Source: Pacificibacter marinus (lineage in GTDB: Bacteria; Pseudomonadota; Alphaproteobacteria; Rhodobacterales; Rhodobacteraceae). From it: DNA of 62,657 bases. A model generated the notes under the pieces. The model did no database searches and was not told the origin of the DNA. It saw nothing but the letters and a program-made list of their open reading frames with translations. The position numbers were made by a program, and so were the translations under genes. Shown in pieces: positions 27,187 through 35,419 of this stretch (position 1 is its first letter; each line of letters starts with the position of its first letter). The stretch is from positions 1-62,657 of the forward strand of contig NZ_JAHKPU010000043.1 of assembly GCF_018860505.1 (NCBI RefSeq), written 5' to 3'.

Positions 27187-28236
27187 ATGATGCTTAAGAA
27201 AAACGTGATGACGGTGTCTGTAATGGCATTGGCACTCGGTCTGGGACAGTCAGCTTTTGCTCAAGAGGACTTTGACGGCCCAACCACAGGACCAGCAGGT
27301 GCTGAGGGAAAATCGATCGTTATCGTGGCGGGAGATTTAAAAAATGGTGGCATCCTTGGCGTGACCAAAGGGATCGAAGAAGCCGCAGCCAAAATCGGAT
27401 GGGAGGTTCGTGTTTTGGATGGGGCTGGGTCGATCCAAGGACGCACAGCGGCCATTGGTCAAGCCGTAGCTCTCAAAGCCGACGGTGTGATCATCAACGG
27501 TTTCGACGCGGTTGAACAACAAGCCGCACTTGAAGGTGTGGTGAAGGCGGACATCCCGATGGTGGCCTGGCATTCCGGCCCCATTATCGGCTGTGACGCG
27601 CCGGGTGGCATTTTTACCAATGTTTCGACGGATGCTATGGCCGTGTCTGAAGTCGCGGCAAAATGGGCTATTGAGGATGGAGGCGACAAGGTTGGCGCGA
27701 TTATTTTCACTGACTCAACTTACCAGATTGCGATCGATAAGGCGAACAGAATTAAAGAAACCATTGAATCCATGGGGGGTACGGTCCTTGAATATGTGGA
27801 CACACCAATCGCAGATACCTCTGCACGGATGGGGCCATTGACCACCAGCTTGCTGCAAAAATATGGCAGCGAATGGACCCATGCTTTGGCGATCAATGAT
27901 CTGTACTTTGATTTTATGGGGCCAGCATTGGCCGCAGTTGGCATTTCAAGCGCAAAGGGCCCACAAGCGGGCTCTGCTGGTGACGGATCTGAGGCGGCGT
28001 TCCAGCGTATTCGCAGCGAAAGCTATCAAGCTATCACTGTGGCTGAACCTCTCAACTTGCAAGGATGGCAGCTCGTCGATGAGTTGAACCGCGCGATCCA
28101 AGGTGAAGCCTGTTCTGGCTATATCACGTCACCTGCCTTGGTGACATCCGAAGGTTTGGCCAAGATGGGTGAGAGCAATCAGTTCGACCCAGATATCCCG
28201 TATCGCGCCTCTTACGCCGCGATTTGGGACCAGTAA
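27187..28236 (+). CDS. Sugar ABC transporter substrate-binding protein (RbsB/CUT2 type)
   Basis: 349 residues. Signal peptide about 1-25 (ending GQSAFA), then a type I periplasmic binding fold (KSIVIVAGDLKNGGILGVTK, GVIINGFDAVEQQAAL, SAGDGSEAAFQRI). Strong ribosome-binding site GGGAGGAG. Placing the binding protein last is typical of some CUT2 operons. A hairpin follows at 28246-28279. The ligand is probably a pentose or related compound, judged only by neighbours (pentoside hydrolase remnant, KDA dehydratase-like gene). Confidence 0.9.
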   Translation: MMLKKNVMTVSVMALALGLGQSAFAQEDFDGPTTGPAGAEGKSIVIVAGDLKNGGILGVTKGIEEAAAKIGWEVRVLDGAGSIQGRTAAIGQAVALKADGVIINGFDAVEQQAALEGVVKADIPMVAWHSGPIIGCDAPGGIFTNVSTDAMAVSEVAAKWAIEDGGDKVGAIIFTDSTYQIAIDKANRIKETIESMGGTVLEYVDTPIADTSARMGPLTTSLLQKYGSEWTHALAINDLYFDFMGPALAAVGISSAKGPQAGSAGDGSEAAFQRIRSESYQAITVAEPLNLQGWQLVDELNRAIQGEACSGYITSPALVTSEGLAKMGESNQFDPDIPYRASYAAIWDQ

Positions 28237-28245
28237 ACGCTTAGG

Positions 28246-28279
28246 CTGCGGGCCATCTCTACGTTGGGATGGCCCGCGG
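28246..28279 (+). terminator. Hairpin after the ribose-type binding-protein gene
   Basis: GCGGGCCATC (28248-28257) pairs perfectly with GATGGCCCGC (28268-28277), extended by C-G and U-G pairs. There is no T-run, so it may be a 3' stabilising end rather than a classical terminator. Confidence 0.6.
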
Positions 28280-28328
28280 TGTCGCACCTGCATTGATAGG
28301 TTTTAAACGTAGGGTTCTACAATTTGTG

Positions 28329-28372
28329 TTTGACCGGTTCAGATGTGAACGGTAATTGTGTTACCGGTCACA
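28329..28372 (+). promoter_or_regulatory. Promoter with three LacI-type half- or full operators
   Basis: Three operator-like sites are centred 15 bp apart: TTTGACCGGTTCAG (28329-28342), TGTGAACGGTAATT (28344-28357) and TGTTACCGGTCACA (28359-28372). The last differs from the perfect palindrome by one base. TTGACC (28330-28335) and TAATTG (28353-28358), 17 bp apart, could be the promoter, so repressor binding would cover it completely. It precedes the propeller, PdxA-like, stump and AraD-like genes. Confidence 0.65.
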
Positions 28373-28395
28373 ATTGGCGCTAAAAGGAGATTCGC

Positions 28396-29355
28396 GTGGC
28401 GCAATCCATGATGCTCATCGAAAAATGCAGCCACTGTGTGAGTTGGTATGACATCGACACCGGCGCTTTACAGGGACGGTTGGAGTTACCACAATACCCG
28501 CATGAATTCGTGGTCGATGCAGATTTCAAATATGCTTATGTCGGCCATTACGGTGTGCAAAATTCAGGTATGGACGGGACCAGCGGGCGTTCTGTGATCG
28601 TTGTTGATATCGAAAAGCAAGCCATCGCGCATATCTATGATTTGGGCGAATACGCACGCCCGCATGGCATTGAGCTAGACGCCCAAGGGCGGCTTTATGT
28701 GTTGTCGGAATGGACCGCGCATCTGTTGGTCAAAGACGATCCGCGCGCCTTTGATCAGGGCTGGGATTATATCACACCAACCGGCGGCACGAAATCGCAT
28801 CTCTTTGCGTTGAGTGACGATGGAGAGACCGCATATTCGATGAATTTGATCTCTGGTGATGTGACGATGTTCAAACCGCGTGATGACACCTTTACACCTG
28901 TGTCACTCATAACGGGCGAGAAACCAGAAGGGCGCTGTTTGCGTGATGATGCAGGCATTTTGTACACCTCGCAGCGGGGGGACAACACCATTGCAGTCAT
29001 CGATACCGAGCATTTGGAAATCCTGCGCAGTTTCCCCACGCCTCACGATCCTTGCCGCATCTATTACGACGCAAAACGAAATCGCCTTGTCACGATGAAC
29101 CATTTTGGAGGGTCGTTCTCTGTCTTTGACGAGACAAGCGGTGAGATGCTTCACGAGCAAAAAACACCCGCCAACCCGCTGGCATTGTGCATCGATGATG
29201 AGGCGGATTTTGCCTATATTGCTGTCGATTGTGAGCAGGTGCAGCGATTTAATTTAGACACGTTCGAGGTCGTTCAGACCTTTAACACCGGCATCGAGCC
29301 AGACGTGATGGTGATTTTGCCAGACGGATATTCAAAACATTGGGAGGGGTTGTGA
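28396..29355 (+). CDS. YncE-like seven-bladed beta-propeller protein
   Basis: 319 residues of repeated propeller blades (RPHGIELDAQGRLYVLSEW, DDTFTPVSLITGEKPEGRCL, HDPCRIYYDAKRNRLVTMNH, NPLALCIDDEADFAYIAVD). No signal peptide, unlike periplasmic YncE, so it is probably cytoplasmic. The family includes lactonase-type enzymes, but no catalytic set can be confirmed. GTG start with AAAAGGAG upstream. Its stop overlaps the PdxA-like start (TGATG). As first gene of an acid-sugar operon, a lactonase or sugar-binding role is plausible. Confidence 0.75.
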   Translation: MAQSMMLIEKCSHCVSWYDIDTGALQGRLELPQYPHEFVVDADFKYAYVGHYGVQNSGMDGTSGRSVIVVDIEKQAIAHIYDLGEYARPHGIELDAQGRLYVLSEWTAHLLVKDDPRAFDQGWDYITPTGGTKSHLFALSDDGETAYSMNLISGDVTMFKPRDDTFTPVSLITGEKPEGRCLRDDAGILYTSQRGDNTIAVIDTEHLEILRSFPTPHDPCRIYYDAKRNRLVTMNHFGGSFSVFDETSGEMLHEQKTPANPLALCIDDEADFAYIAVDCEQVQRFNLDTFEVVQTFNTGIEPDVMVILPDGYSKHWEGL

Positions 29356-30362
29356 TGAGCAAGCCACGTATTGCAATTGTGCCTGGAGACCCGTCAGGGA
29401 TTGGGCCGGAACTTATCGCAAGATTGTTGAATGAAGAGGGGGTTCTAGAGGCTGCCGATATTGTACTCGTCGGGGACAGTCACCTTTGGCGTCAAGGTGC
29501 GGATCAAGCGGAACTTCCTGTCGCGCTAAACACGATTGAAGAGAGACAGATCGCAACGCAATCTGGTCTGTCGCATTTGGAAATGGAAACGATAGCCCCA
29601 GAAGATGTCAAAATATCCGAGGTCACAATAGCCGGCGGAACCACCTCGTTGCGCTGTCTTGATAAGGCGCTGGATTTGGCCCAAGCAGGTTTGGTGGATG
29701 GCGTGCTTTTTGCGCCCTTTAACAAAGCGGCGATGACATCTGCGGGTCTCAATGCCGAAGATGAGCACAAGTATATGGCGCGCTACCTTGGGTTTGAGGG
29801 GCACCACTCTGAGATCAACGTACTTGATGCGCTGATGACCACTCGTGTCACCAGCCACATCGGCATCAAAGATGTGGCGGCCAATATCAGTCAAGAAGGT
29901 GTCGCAAAGGCCGTCAATCTTGCCCATGATACCTTGCGGCGTGCGGGGCAGGAGCGGCCTAGAATTGCCGTGGCTGCGTTGAATCCTCACGCGGGAGACA
30001 ACGGCAAGTTTGGCCGTGAAGAGATTGATATCTTGGAACCTGCGATTAAGCAATTCCAAGACAAACAGATGAACGTCACAGGTCCGTGGCCGTCTGACAC
30101 TGTGTTTCTCAAAGCCATGCGCGGCGAAGTGGATGCAGTGGTGACAATGTATCACGATCAAGGTCAAATCGCGATCAAACTGATGGGATTTGAACGCGGC
30201 GTGACTGTGGCAGGGGGATTGCCCATCCCCGTTGCAACGCCTGCTCATGGTACCGCGTTTGATATCGCGGGCCAAAACAAAGCCAATGTCGGCGCAACGC
30301 GGCAAGCTTTTGAGCTGCTTGTGCGCATGGCAAAAAATCACCGTGCAGATCGCCACGCATAA
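29355..30362 (+). CDS. PdxA-family NAD-dependent 4-phospho-sugar-acid dehydrogenase-like protein
   Basis: About 335 residues covering the whole PdxA family ([14 protein letters not shown] near the N-terminus). The three metal His segments are kept: [19 protein letters not shown] and [12 protein letters not shown]; the active-site end [19 protein letters not shown] is also present. PdxA itself makes an intermediate of vitamin B6; paralogues (PdxA2) oxidise and decarboxylate 4-phospho-D-threonate or erythronate. Its place in a sugar-acid operon favours the paralogue role. The usual partner, a DUF1537 kinase, is not in this window, so where its phosphorylated substrate comes from is open. Start ATG overlaps the preceding stop and has GGGAGGGG upstream. 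Confidence 0.85.
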   Translation: MSKPRIAIVPGDPSGIGPELIARLLNEEGVLEAADIVLVGDSHLWRQGADQAELPVALNTIEERQIATQSGLSHLEMETIAPEDVKISEVTIAGGTTSLRCLDKALDLAQAGLVDGVLFAPFNKAAMTSAGLNAEDEHKYMARYLGFEGHHSEINVLDALMTTRVTSHIGIKDVAANISQEGVAKAVNLAHDTLRRAGQERPRIAVAALNPHAGDNGKFGREEIDILEPAIKQFQDKQMNVTGPWPSDTVFLKAMRGEVDAVVTMYHDQGQIAIKLMGFERGVTVAGGLPIPVATPAHGTAFDIAGQNKANVGATRQAFELLVRMAKNHRADRHA

Positions 30363-30378
30363 CACCGCAAAGGATAAC

Positions 30379-30648
30379 ATGGACGCCGCGCATCTCGCTG
30401 GCTTTGTTCCAGTGACCCCACATGCCGGACAAATGCACAATTATCACCTGACGATGGCCAATGTGAATCGTCCTGTTTTTGAGTATTTCCCTATGCATGA
30501 CGTTGAGGTCGGCAACGAGCTGTTCTACTGTATTTTTGAAGGTGAGCCCGATGCCGTAGATGGCTACCTTGATCTGGATGACAACGCACCAGGCCTTGGG
30601 ATTTCGATTTCGGATAAACACCTTCATAATTTTGATATAATGGAGTAA
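30379..30648 (+). pseudogene. C-terminal stump of an enolase-superfamily sugar-acid dehydratase
   Basis: An 89-codon open frame that looks like only the last part of a mandelate racemase-type acid-sugar dehydratase. It begins in the family's DAAHLA helix, keeps the catalytic-His strand ([15 protein letters not shown]) and the C-terminal capping segment ([20 protein letters not shown], then [10 protein letters not shown]). About 300 N-terminal residues, including the metal ligands, are absent, so it cannot be an active dehydratase. It still has AAAGGA four bases before its ATG and sits 16 bp after the PdxA-like gene and six bases before araD. A clean in-frame deletion that kept the original start is the simplest reading. 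It may be translated; function is doubtful. Confidence 0.75.
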
Positions 30649-30654
30649 ATCCGC

Positions 30655-31569
30655 ATGAACCCCGCATATTCAGGCATTTGGCCAGTGGCACCAACCCCGT
30701 TTCATCCAGACGGAACCCTTGATCTGGATGGCATGAAGCGCGTGCTTGATTGCCTTATTGACCAAGGTGCGGATGGCATCTGTATCTTGGCTAACTTTTC
30801 CGAGCAATTCTTGATCTCTGACCTCGAACGCGAGGTGCTTACCAAGCTTTCTATCGAGCATATCGCAGGGCGCGTGCCGGTGATTGTCACCATCAGCCAT
30901 TACGCGACACAGATTGTGGTGGAACGGGCGCGATTTGCAAAAAGCCTTGGCGCGGACATCGTGATGATGATGCCGCCCTATCACGGTGCATTGCTCAAAG
31001 GGACAGCGCAGCAAACCTATGAGCAATTCGCAGCCGTCAGTGAGGTTGGCATCCCGATCATGGTTCAGGATGCTCCTTTGTCAGGTGTCGATCTGCCGGT
31101 GCCGCTCTTGGTGAAAATGGTCACAGAGCTTGAGATGGTGAAACTGTTTAAAATTGAATGTCCGCGTGCGGCCAATAAACTGCGCGATCTCATCGCCACG
31201 GGCGGGGATGCTATTGAGGGACCGTTTGACGGCGAAGAGGCGATTACGCTTTTGGCCGATCTTGATGCGGGGGCCACAGGGACGATGACCTCTGGTATGA
31301 TTGTGGACCAGATCAAACCTGTTCTGACTCATTTTTACGCTGGACGCAGCGATGAGGCCACTGCCGCCTACGGTCGCGTTGCGATGGCGATCAATCATGA
31401 AAACCGTCAATGTGGTTGGCAGTCTTGCAAGGCTGCAATGGTTGAGGGCGGCGTTATCAAGTCTGAGTTCTGTCGCCACCCAATTGCGCCACTTCATGCA
31501 GATATTCGGTCTCGCCTTATTAGCTTGCTCAAACCGCTTGATCCTATTGTTTTGAATTGGGGTAAGTAA
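30655..31569 (+). CDS. araD: L-2-keto-3-deoxyarabonate dehydratase-like (DHDPS/NAL superfamily)
   Basis: 304 residues of the dihydrodipicolinate synthase-type TIM barrel. Segments DGICILANFSEQF, VPVIVTISHYATQIVVERA, AANKLRDLI, AIEGPFDGEEAITLLADLDA and INHENRQCG closely resemble my recollection of Azospirillum L-2-keto-3-deoxyarabonate dehydratase, which converts L-KDA to alpha-ketoglutarate semialdehyde. The Schiff-base Lys is expected in VKLFKIECPRAANK. The next enzyme of that route, semialdehyde dehydrogenase, is encoded at 40476. It follows the dehydratase stump, which would have provided the previous step. The symbol follows the Azospirillum usage, not E. coli araD. Confidence 0.8.
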   Translation: MNPAYSGIWPVAPTPFHPDGTLDLDGMKRVLDCLIDQGADGICILANFSEQFLISDLEREVLTKLSIEHIAGRVPVIVTISHYATQIVVERARFAKSLGADIVMMMPPYHGALLKGTAQQTYEQFAAVSEVGIPIMVQDAPLSGVDLPVPLLVKMVTELEMVKLFKIECPRAANKLRDLIATGGDAIEGPFDGEEAITLLADLDAGATGTMTSGMIVDQIKPVLTHFYAGRSDEATAAYGRVAMAINHENRQCGWQSCKAAMVEGGVIKSEFCRHPIAPLHADIRSRLISLLKPLDPIVLNWGK

Positions 31570-31584
31570 GGACTGAACAGAAAA

Positions 31585-31621
31585 CCTCAGCCAAGCGGAG
31601 CGTTACACCGCTTGGCTGAGG
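31585..31621 (+). terminator. Strong hairpin ending the araD operon
   Basis: CCTCAGCCAAGCGG (31585-31598) and CCGCTTGGCTGAGG (31608-31621) form a perfect 14-pair stem with a nine-base loop. There is no T-run on the plus strand, but a TTTT follows in the opposite direction. It separates araD from the LacI no. 2 gene. Confidence 0.7.
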
Positions 31622-31724
31622 TGATTGAAAAGTGCTTTCGTAATTTAAGTTACACAATGGGCGGCTGGATATGCCGAAGCTTCGGCGCTAAAGTCTTCAC
31701 AAGTCTAAAAGTGAAAGAGTTTTT

Positions 31725-32774
31725 GTGCCCGATCGTTCCAGCCCGTCAGACAAGCCCAAAACGCAAGTGACCATGCGCGACGTTGCCAAAGCTGCTGGCG
31801 TGTCGCGCATGACGGTCTCTAGGGCGTTGAAAAAAAACAGTCCTATTGCGGCTGAGACCCGTGAACATATTCTTAAGATCGTGCGCGATCTCAATTATGT
31901 ACCTGATCAAATGGCTGGCAGCCTAACGACAAAGAAATCGGGCTTTGTCGCAACCCTTTTGCCCTCATTAAACAATCTGCACTTTGCGCAAACTGTACAG
32001 GGTTTGACCGAAGAGCTTGAGAAAATAGATCTGCAAATTTTGCTTGGCCACACGGCTTATTCTGCAGAGCGCGAGGAAGTTTTGGTCGAAGCCTTGCTTC
32101 GGCGTAGACCCGAAGCGATGGTGCTGTCCTATGATGGTCACACCGAGCGCACTTATGAACTTTTGAGCAGTGTTGATATTCCAATTATAGAAATTTGGGA
32201 ACGACCAGATCGCGCCATCGGGCACACAGTTGGGTTTTCTAACAAGGATGCGTCGTTTCGCATGACGCAAGCTTTGATCGCTAAGGGCTATCGCAACATT
32301 ACTTTTTTGGGCGAAGAGGACGACAGTTGGACACGCGGCGCTGCGCGACGTGCGGGCTTTGTCGATGCCATGACCGTTGCGGGGCTGGATGCGTCGCGCA
32401 TCGTGCAATATGGTGCGCCGCCTTTGTCGATTGACGTGGGCGCGCTTGCCGCAGAGAAAGTCATGCAGAATTGGCCTGACACAGATTGCATATTCTGTGT
32501 GTCAGATTTGGCCGCTTTTGGTGTGCAAAGCTATTTATTGAGCAAAGGTGTTCAGATTCCTGCTCAGGTCGCGATAGCTGGGTTTGGTAACTTCGAAGTA
32601 TCGCGCTTTGCGTCGCCCTCTATTTCCACCGTTATGGTTGATCCTTTGACGATTGGCCGTGAGACGGGGGCGTTGATTACGCGCCTTTTGAAAGCACGCG
32701 GGGCGGACGCCAGCACGAATCATATCGAAGTTCCCGCAGACCCAATTTTCAGGCAAAGCACCGATAATTCATAG
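31725..32774 (+). CDS. LacI-family transcriptional regulator (no. 2)
   Basis: 349 residues with a LacI-type head (VTMRDVAKAAGVSRMTVSRA) and effector-binding domain (SFRMTQALIAKGYRNITFLG, CIFCVSDLAAFGVQSYLL). GTG start; ATG at codon 18 would cut into the helix-turn-helix region and is less likely. It lies between the AraD-like operon and the CUT1 importer, and the paired operators at 32815-32852 lie 41 bp after its stop. Its recognition helix (SRMTVSRA) is close to that of LacI no. 1 (SKMTASRV), so both may read the same operator. Confidence 0.9.
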   Translation: MPDRSSPSDKPKTQVTMRDVAKAAGVSRMTVSRALKKNSPIAAETREHILKIVRDLNYVPDQMAGSLTTKKSGFVATLLPSLNNLHFAQTVQGLTEELEKIDLQILLGHTAYSAEREEVLVEALLRRRPEAMVLSYDGHTERTYELLSSVDIPIIEIWERPDRAIGHTVGFSNKDASFRMTQALIAKGYRNITFLGEEDDSWTRGAARRAGFVDAMTVAGLDASRIVQYGAPPLSIDVGALAAEKVMQNWPDTDCIFCVSDLAAFGVQSYLLSKGVQIPAQVAIAGFGNFEVSRFASPSISTVMVDPLTIGRETGALITRLLKARGADASTNHIEVPADPIFRQSTDNS

Positions 32775-32813
32775 TTAGCTGAATTCGTTGTATTTATTCC
32801 TTTGCATTTTTTA

Positions 32814-32852
32814 TTGTTACCGGTCACATATATGCTATTGTGACCGGTAACA
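32814..32852 (+). promoter_or_regulatory. Promoter of the CUT1 ABC operon with two mirror-image LacI operators
   Basis: TGTTACCGGTCACA (32815-32828) and TGTGACCGGTAACA (32839-32852) are reverse complements of each other, centred 24 bp apart. TTGTTA (32814-32819) and TATTGT (32836-32841), 16 bp apart, could be the -35 and -10, so the two operators would cover both. Promoter assignment is by eye; the operators are clear. Confidence 0.7.
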
Positions 32853-32886
32853 GGCCGAGGGTCTGGCGAAAATAGGGGGGGAGACT

Positions 32887-33975
32887 ATGCCAAAGATTGT
32901 CTTAGAGGGGCTGGTAAAGCGCTACGGTTCTTTTGAAGTGTTGCATGGTATCGATCTTGAAATGGAAGAGGACGAGTTTACCGTTTTTGTAGGGCCCTCT
33001 GGTTGTGGTAAATCCACGACATTGCGGATGATTGCTGGTCTTGAGAGTGTCACTGAAGGTGAGATTTACATTGACGGAAAACCTGTCAGCCAGCTTGAGC
33101 CAAAAGCCCGTGATCTGGCCATGGTGTTTCAGGATTATGCCCTTTATCCCCATATGAATGTCGCAAAGAACATGTCTTTTGCATTGCGATTACAGCGCAT
33201 GCCAAAGGCCGAGATCGACGCAAAAATTTCTGCTGTGGCGGAAACATTGGGTCTCACAGATTTTTTACATCGCAAACCTGGCGAGCTGTCTGGCGGTCAA
33301 CGTCAACGCGTCGCGATGGGGCGGGCTTTGACGCGCGACAGCAGTACGTTTTTGTTCGATGAGCCGCTGTCCAATTTGGACGCAAAACTGCGCGGACAGA
33401 TGCGTGCCGAGTTGGCTTTGATGAGCCAACGTGTCAAAAAAAACATGATCTACGTCACACATGACCAGATCGAGGCCATGACCTTGGCCGATCGGATCGT
33501 CGTGATGAATGGCGGGTACATCCAGCAGCAAGGCAGCCCTGAAGAGCTGTTTAAAAATCCTGCAAATAAATTTGTTGCGGGCTTCCTTGGTATGCCGCCA
33601 ATGAACTTTCTCGACGGCGAGATTACTGAAAAATCCGGCGAGATATTCGTTCAAGGGCAGGGGTTCAGTGTGAAGCTGTCACACCAGAAAGCTGAGGCCG
33701 CTCGCGCTCATAGTGGGCGCTCAGTCACGCTTGGCGTTCGCCCCTCTGATCTGGTGTACGACCCCGCAGCAGCCGAGGACCAATCCTTACTCGTGAGCAT
33801 CATCGTGTCGGAATATATCGGCGCGCAAACTGTGCTGTTATGCGATTGCGGCGGCCAAAAGGTGGAGGTCGAACTCAAATCGACTATTCCAATTGACCGC
33901 AACGGACAGTTGCGCTTCGCGATCAATCCTGAGGGTGTGCATCTGTTTGATAAAAAGACAGAAATCGCTCTCTAA
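32887..33975 (+). CDS. Sugar ABC transporter ATP-binding protein (UgpC/MalK, CUT1 type)
   Basis: 362 residues: Walker A GPSGCGKST, Q-loop VFQDYALYPHMNV, signature LSGGQRQRVAMGRAL, Walker B FLFDEPLSNLDAKLR and H-loop VTHDQIEAMT in the first 235 residues, then an OB-fold (TOBE) regulatory domain of the MalK kind (VTLGVRPSDLVYD). Strong ribosome-binding site (GGGGGGGAG). First gene of the CUT1 operon whose promoter carries the paired LacI operators. Confidence 0.94.
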   Translation: MPKIVLEGLVKRYGSFEVLHGIDLEMEEDEFTVFVGPSGCGKSTTLRMIAGLESVTEGEIYIDGKPVSQLEPKARDLAMVFQDYALYPHMNVAKNMSFALRLQRMPKAEIDAKISAVAETLGLTDFLHRKPGELSGGQRQRVAMGRALTRDSSTFLFDEPLSNLDAKLRGQMRAELALMSQRVKKNMIYVTHDQIEAMTLADRIVVMNGGYIQQQGSPEELFKNPANKFVAGFLGMPPMNFLDGEITEKSGEIFVQGQGFSVKLSHQKAEAARAHSGRSVTLGVRPSDLVYDPAAAEDQSLLVSIIVSEYIGAQTVLLCDCGGQKVEVELKSTIPIDRNGQLRFAINPEGVHLFDKKTEIAL

Positions 33976-34009
33976 TACCTTCAATATTTTCATTTTCTGG
34001 GAGGAAAAA

Positions 34010-35338
34010 ATGCTAAATATCAAAACAACTGTTGTGGGGGCTGTATCGGCTCTCATGATGACCACTGCGGCGGCTGTTGCCGGTCCGTATGACGATTATG
34101 CAGGCACAACGCTGGTTGTGAACTTTCCTGCGCACCCGCATTACGATGCTGTGATGAAGGTGCTGCCTGAATTCACCAAAGAAACCGGAATTAAAGTTGA
34201 AGTCGATCAGCTTCAGTATCTTAAAATGCGTGAAAAACAGACGCTTGAGTTGACAAAAAACAAAGGCGACTACGATCTTATTGCCTATGTGGTCTTCTCA
34301 AAGGCCGATTATGTTTACGCCGATCAACTTGAGAATCTCGCACGGTATTTCATGAATCCAAAACTGTCTGATCCAGCCTATGATGCGGCGGATTTGGTGG
34401 AAGGATACGTTGGCAATATCGGTGTGTCAGGTGGTGAAAAAGGCTATCTTCCGGGTCCAACAGGATCATTGTTTGGCCTGCCATTTGGCTCTGAGACATC
34501 CATCCTTGGATATCGTCAGGACATTTTCGACAAGCATGGCTTGAAAGTGCCCTCCACCTATGAAGAGCTGCTTGATGTGGCCTGTCAAATCCCGCAGCTT
34601 GAACCAGGAATGGGCGGTCTAGCATCACGTGCGGCGTCTGGACACGATGCAAGTCACGCCTTTTTGTTGCACCTCGCGCCTCTTGGTGGTCGTATTTTTG
34701 ACGACAACTGGAACCCGATCATGAACAACGCCGAAGGTGTTGCTGCGGCTGAGACGCTAAAGACCATCGTGGATTGCGGCACAGAAGGTGCGGCCACATT
34801 TGGCTTTGCAGAAGCTGCGGCATCTTTCTTGCAAGGCACATCCGCGATGTACTTGGATTCAACGGTCTTTGCGGGGCAAGTGAACGATCCTGCAAAATCC
34901 AAAGTGGTTGGCAAAGTCGCATGGGCACCGCACCCCGTTGGTGTGCGGGCTGGGTCGCAAACCGGTGGGTTCGGGATCGGTATTCCAAGGAACGCGCAAA
35001 ACAAAGACGCCGCGTTTTTGTTGATGCAGTGGCTGACGTCTAAGAAAGCGGACAAAATGATCGCTTTGGCCGGCGGCAATCCCTCACGGTATTCAACCCA
35101 TGCCGATGCTGATGTGAACGCAAAGTTCCCCTACATGGCAACCTTTGGGGACGCGTTGAAAAATGCGGATCCAGACTGGCGTCCCATCATCCCTGTGTGG
35201 GGTAAAATCAACGCTGATATTGGCACCACCATGTCGCAAGTGATCACAGAAGGCACTGATATTCAGGCGGCTTTGGATGGAGTTGCTGAACGCACCAAGG
35301 CCATCATGCAAGACGCTGGCTATTACACTTGGCAATAA
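34010..35338 (+). CDS. Extracellular solute-binding protein (CUT1 type)
   Basis: About 442 residues. Signal peptide about 1-24, then a family 1 extracellular solute-binding fold (TTLVVNFPAHPHYDAVMKVL, GLPFGSETSILGYRQDIFD, MYLDSTVFAGQVNDPAKS, GGFGIGIPRNAQNKDAAFLL). The start was moved to the ATG after GGGAGG; the longer frame from 33893 overlaps the ATPase gene. Aromatic-rich N-terminal lobe and length fit a mono- or disaccharide binder; no sugar can be named. A hairpin follows 10 bp after its stop. Confidence 0.92.
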   Translation: MLNIKTTVVGAVSALMMTTAAAVAGPYDDYAGTTLVVNFPAHPHYDAVMKVLPEFTKETGIKVEVDQLQYLKMREKQTLELTKNKGDYDLIAYVVFSKADYVYADQLENLARYFMNPKLSDPAYDAADLVEGYVGNIGVSGGEKGYLPGPTGSLFGLPFGSETSILGYRQDIFDKHGLKVPSTYEELLDVACQIPQLEPGMGGLASRAASGHDASHAFLLHLAPLGGRIFDDNWNPIMNNAEGVAAAETLKTIVDCGTEGAATFGFAEAAASFLQGTSAMYLDSTVFAGQVNDPAKSKVVGKVAWAPHPVGVRAGSQTGGFGIGIPRNAQNKDAAFLLMQWLTSKKADKMIALAGGNPSRYSTHADADVNAKFPYMATFGDALKNADPDWRPIIPVWGKINADIGTTMSQVITEGTDIQAALDGVAERTKAIMQDAGYYTWQ

Positions 35339-35347
35339 GCTGAACAA

Positions 35348-35373
35348 CGCGCTTCGCGGTCCCGCGGAGCGCG
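35348..35373 (+). other. Hairpin between binding-protein and permease genes
   Basis: CGCGCTTCGCGG (35348-35359) pairs with CCGCGGAGCGCG (35362-35373), twelve pairs including one U-G. No T-run. It probably protects the upstream message or damps readthrough to the permeases. Confidence 0.65.
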
Positions 35374-35419
35374 CTTTCAAGACTTTCCCTTCACCCCTAA
35401 CTGTCTAAGGCAAAAGCTG

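Noticed and set aside
29526-30440. 304-codon minus-strand frame across the PdxA-like gene
   Set aside because: Antisense shadow: the plus strand encodes an intact PdxA-family protein and the frame is rich in Cys and His with no domain.
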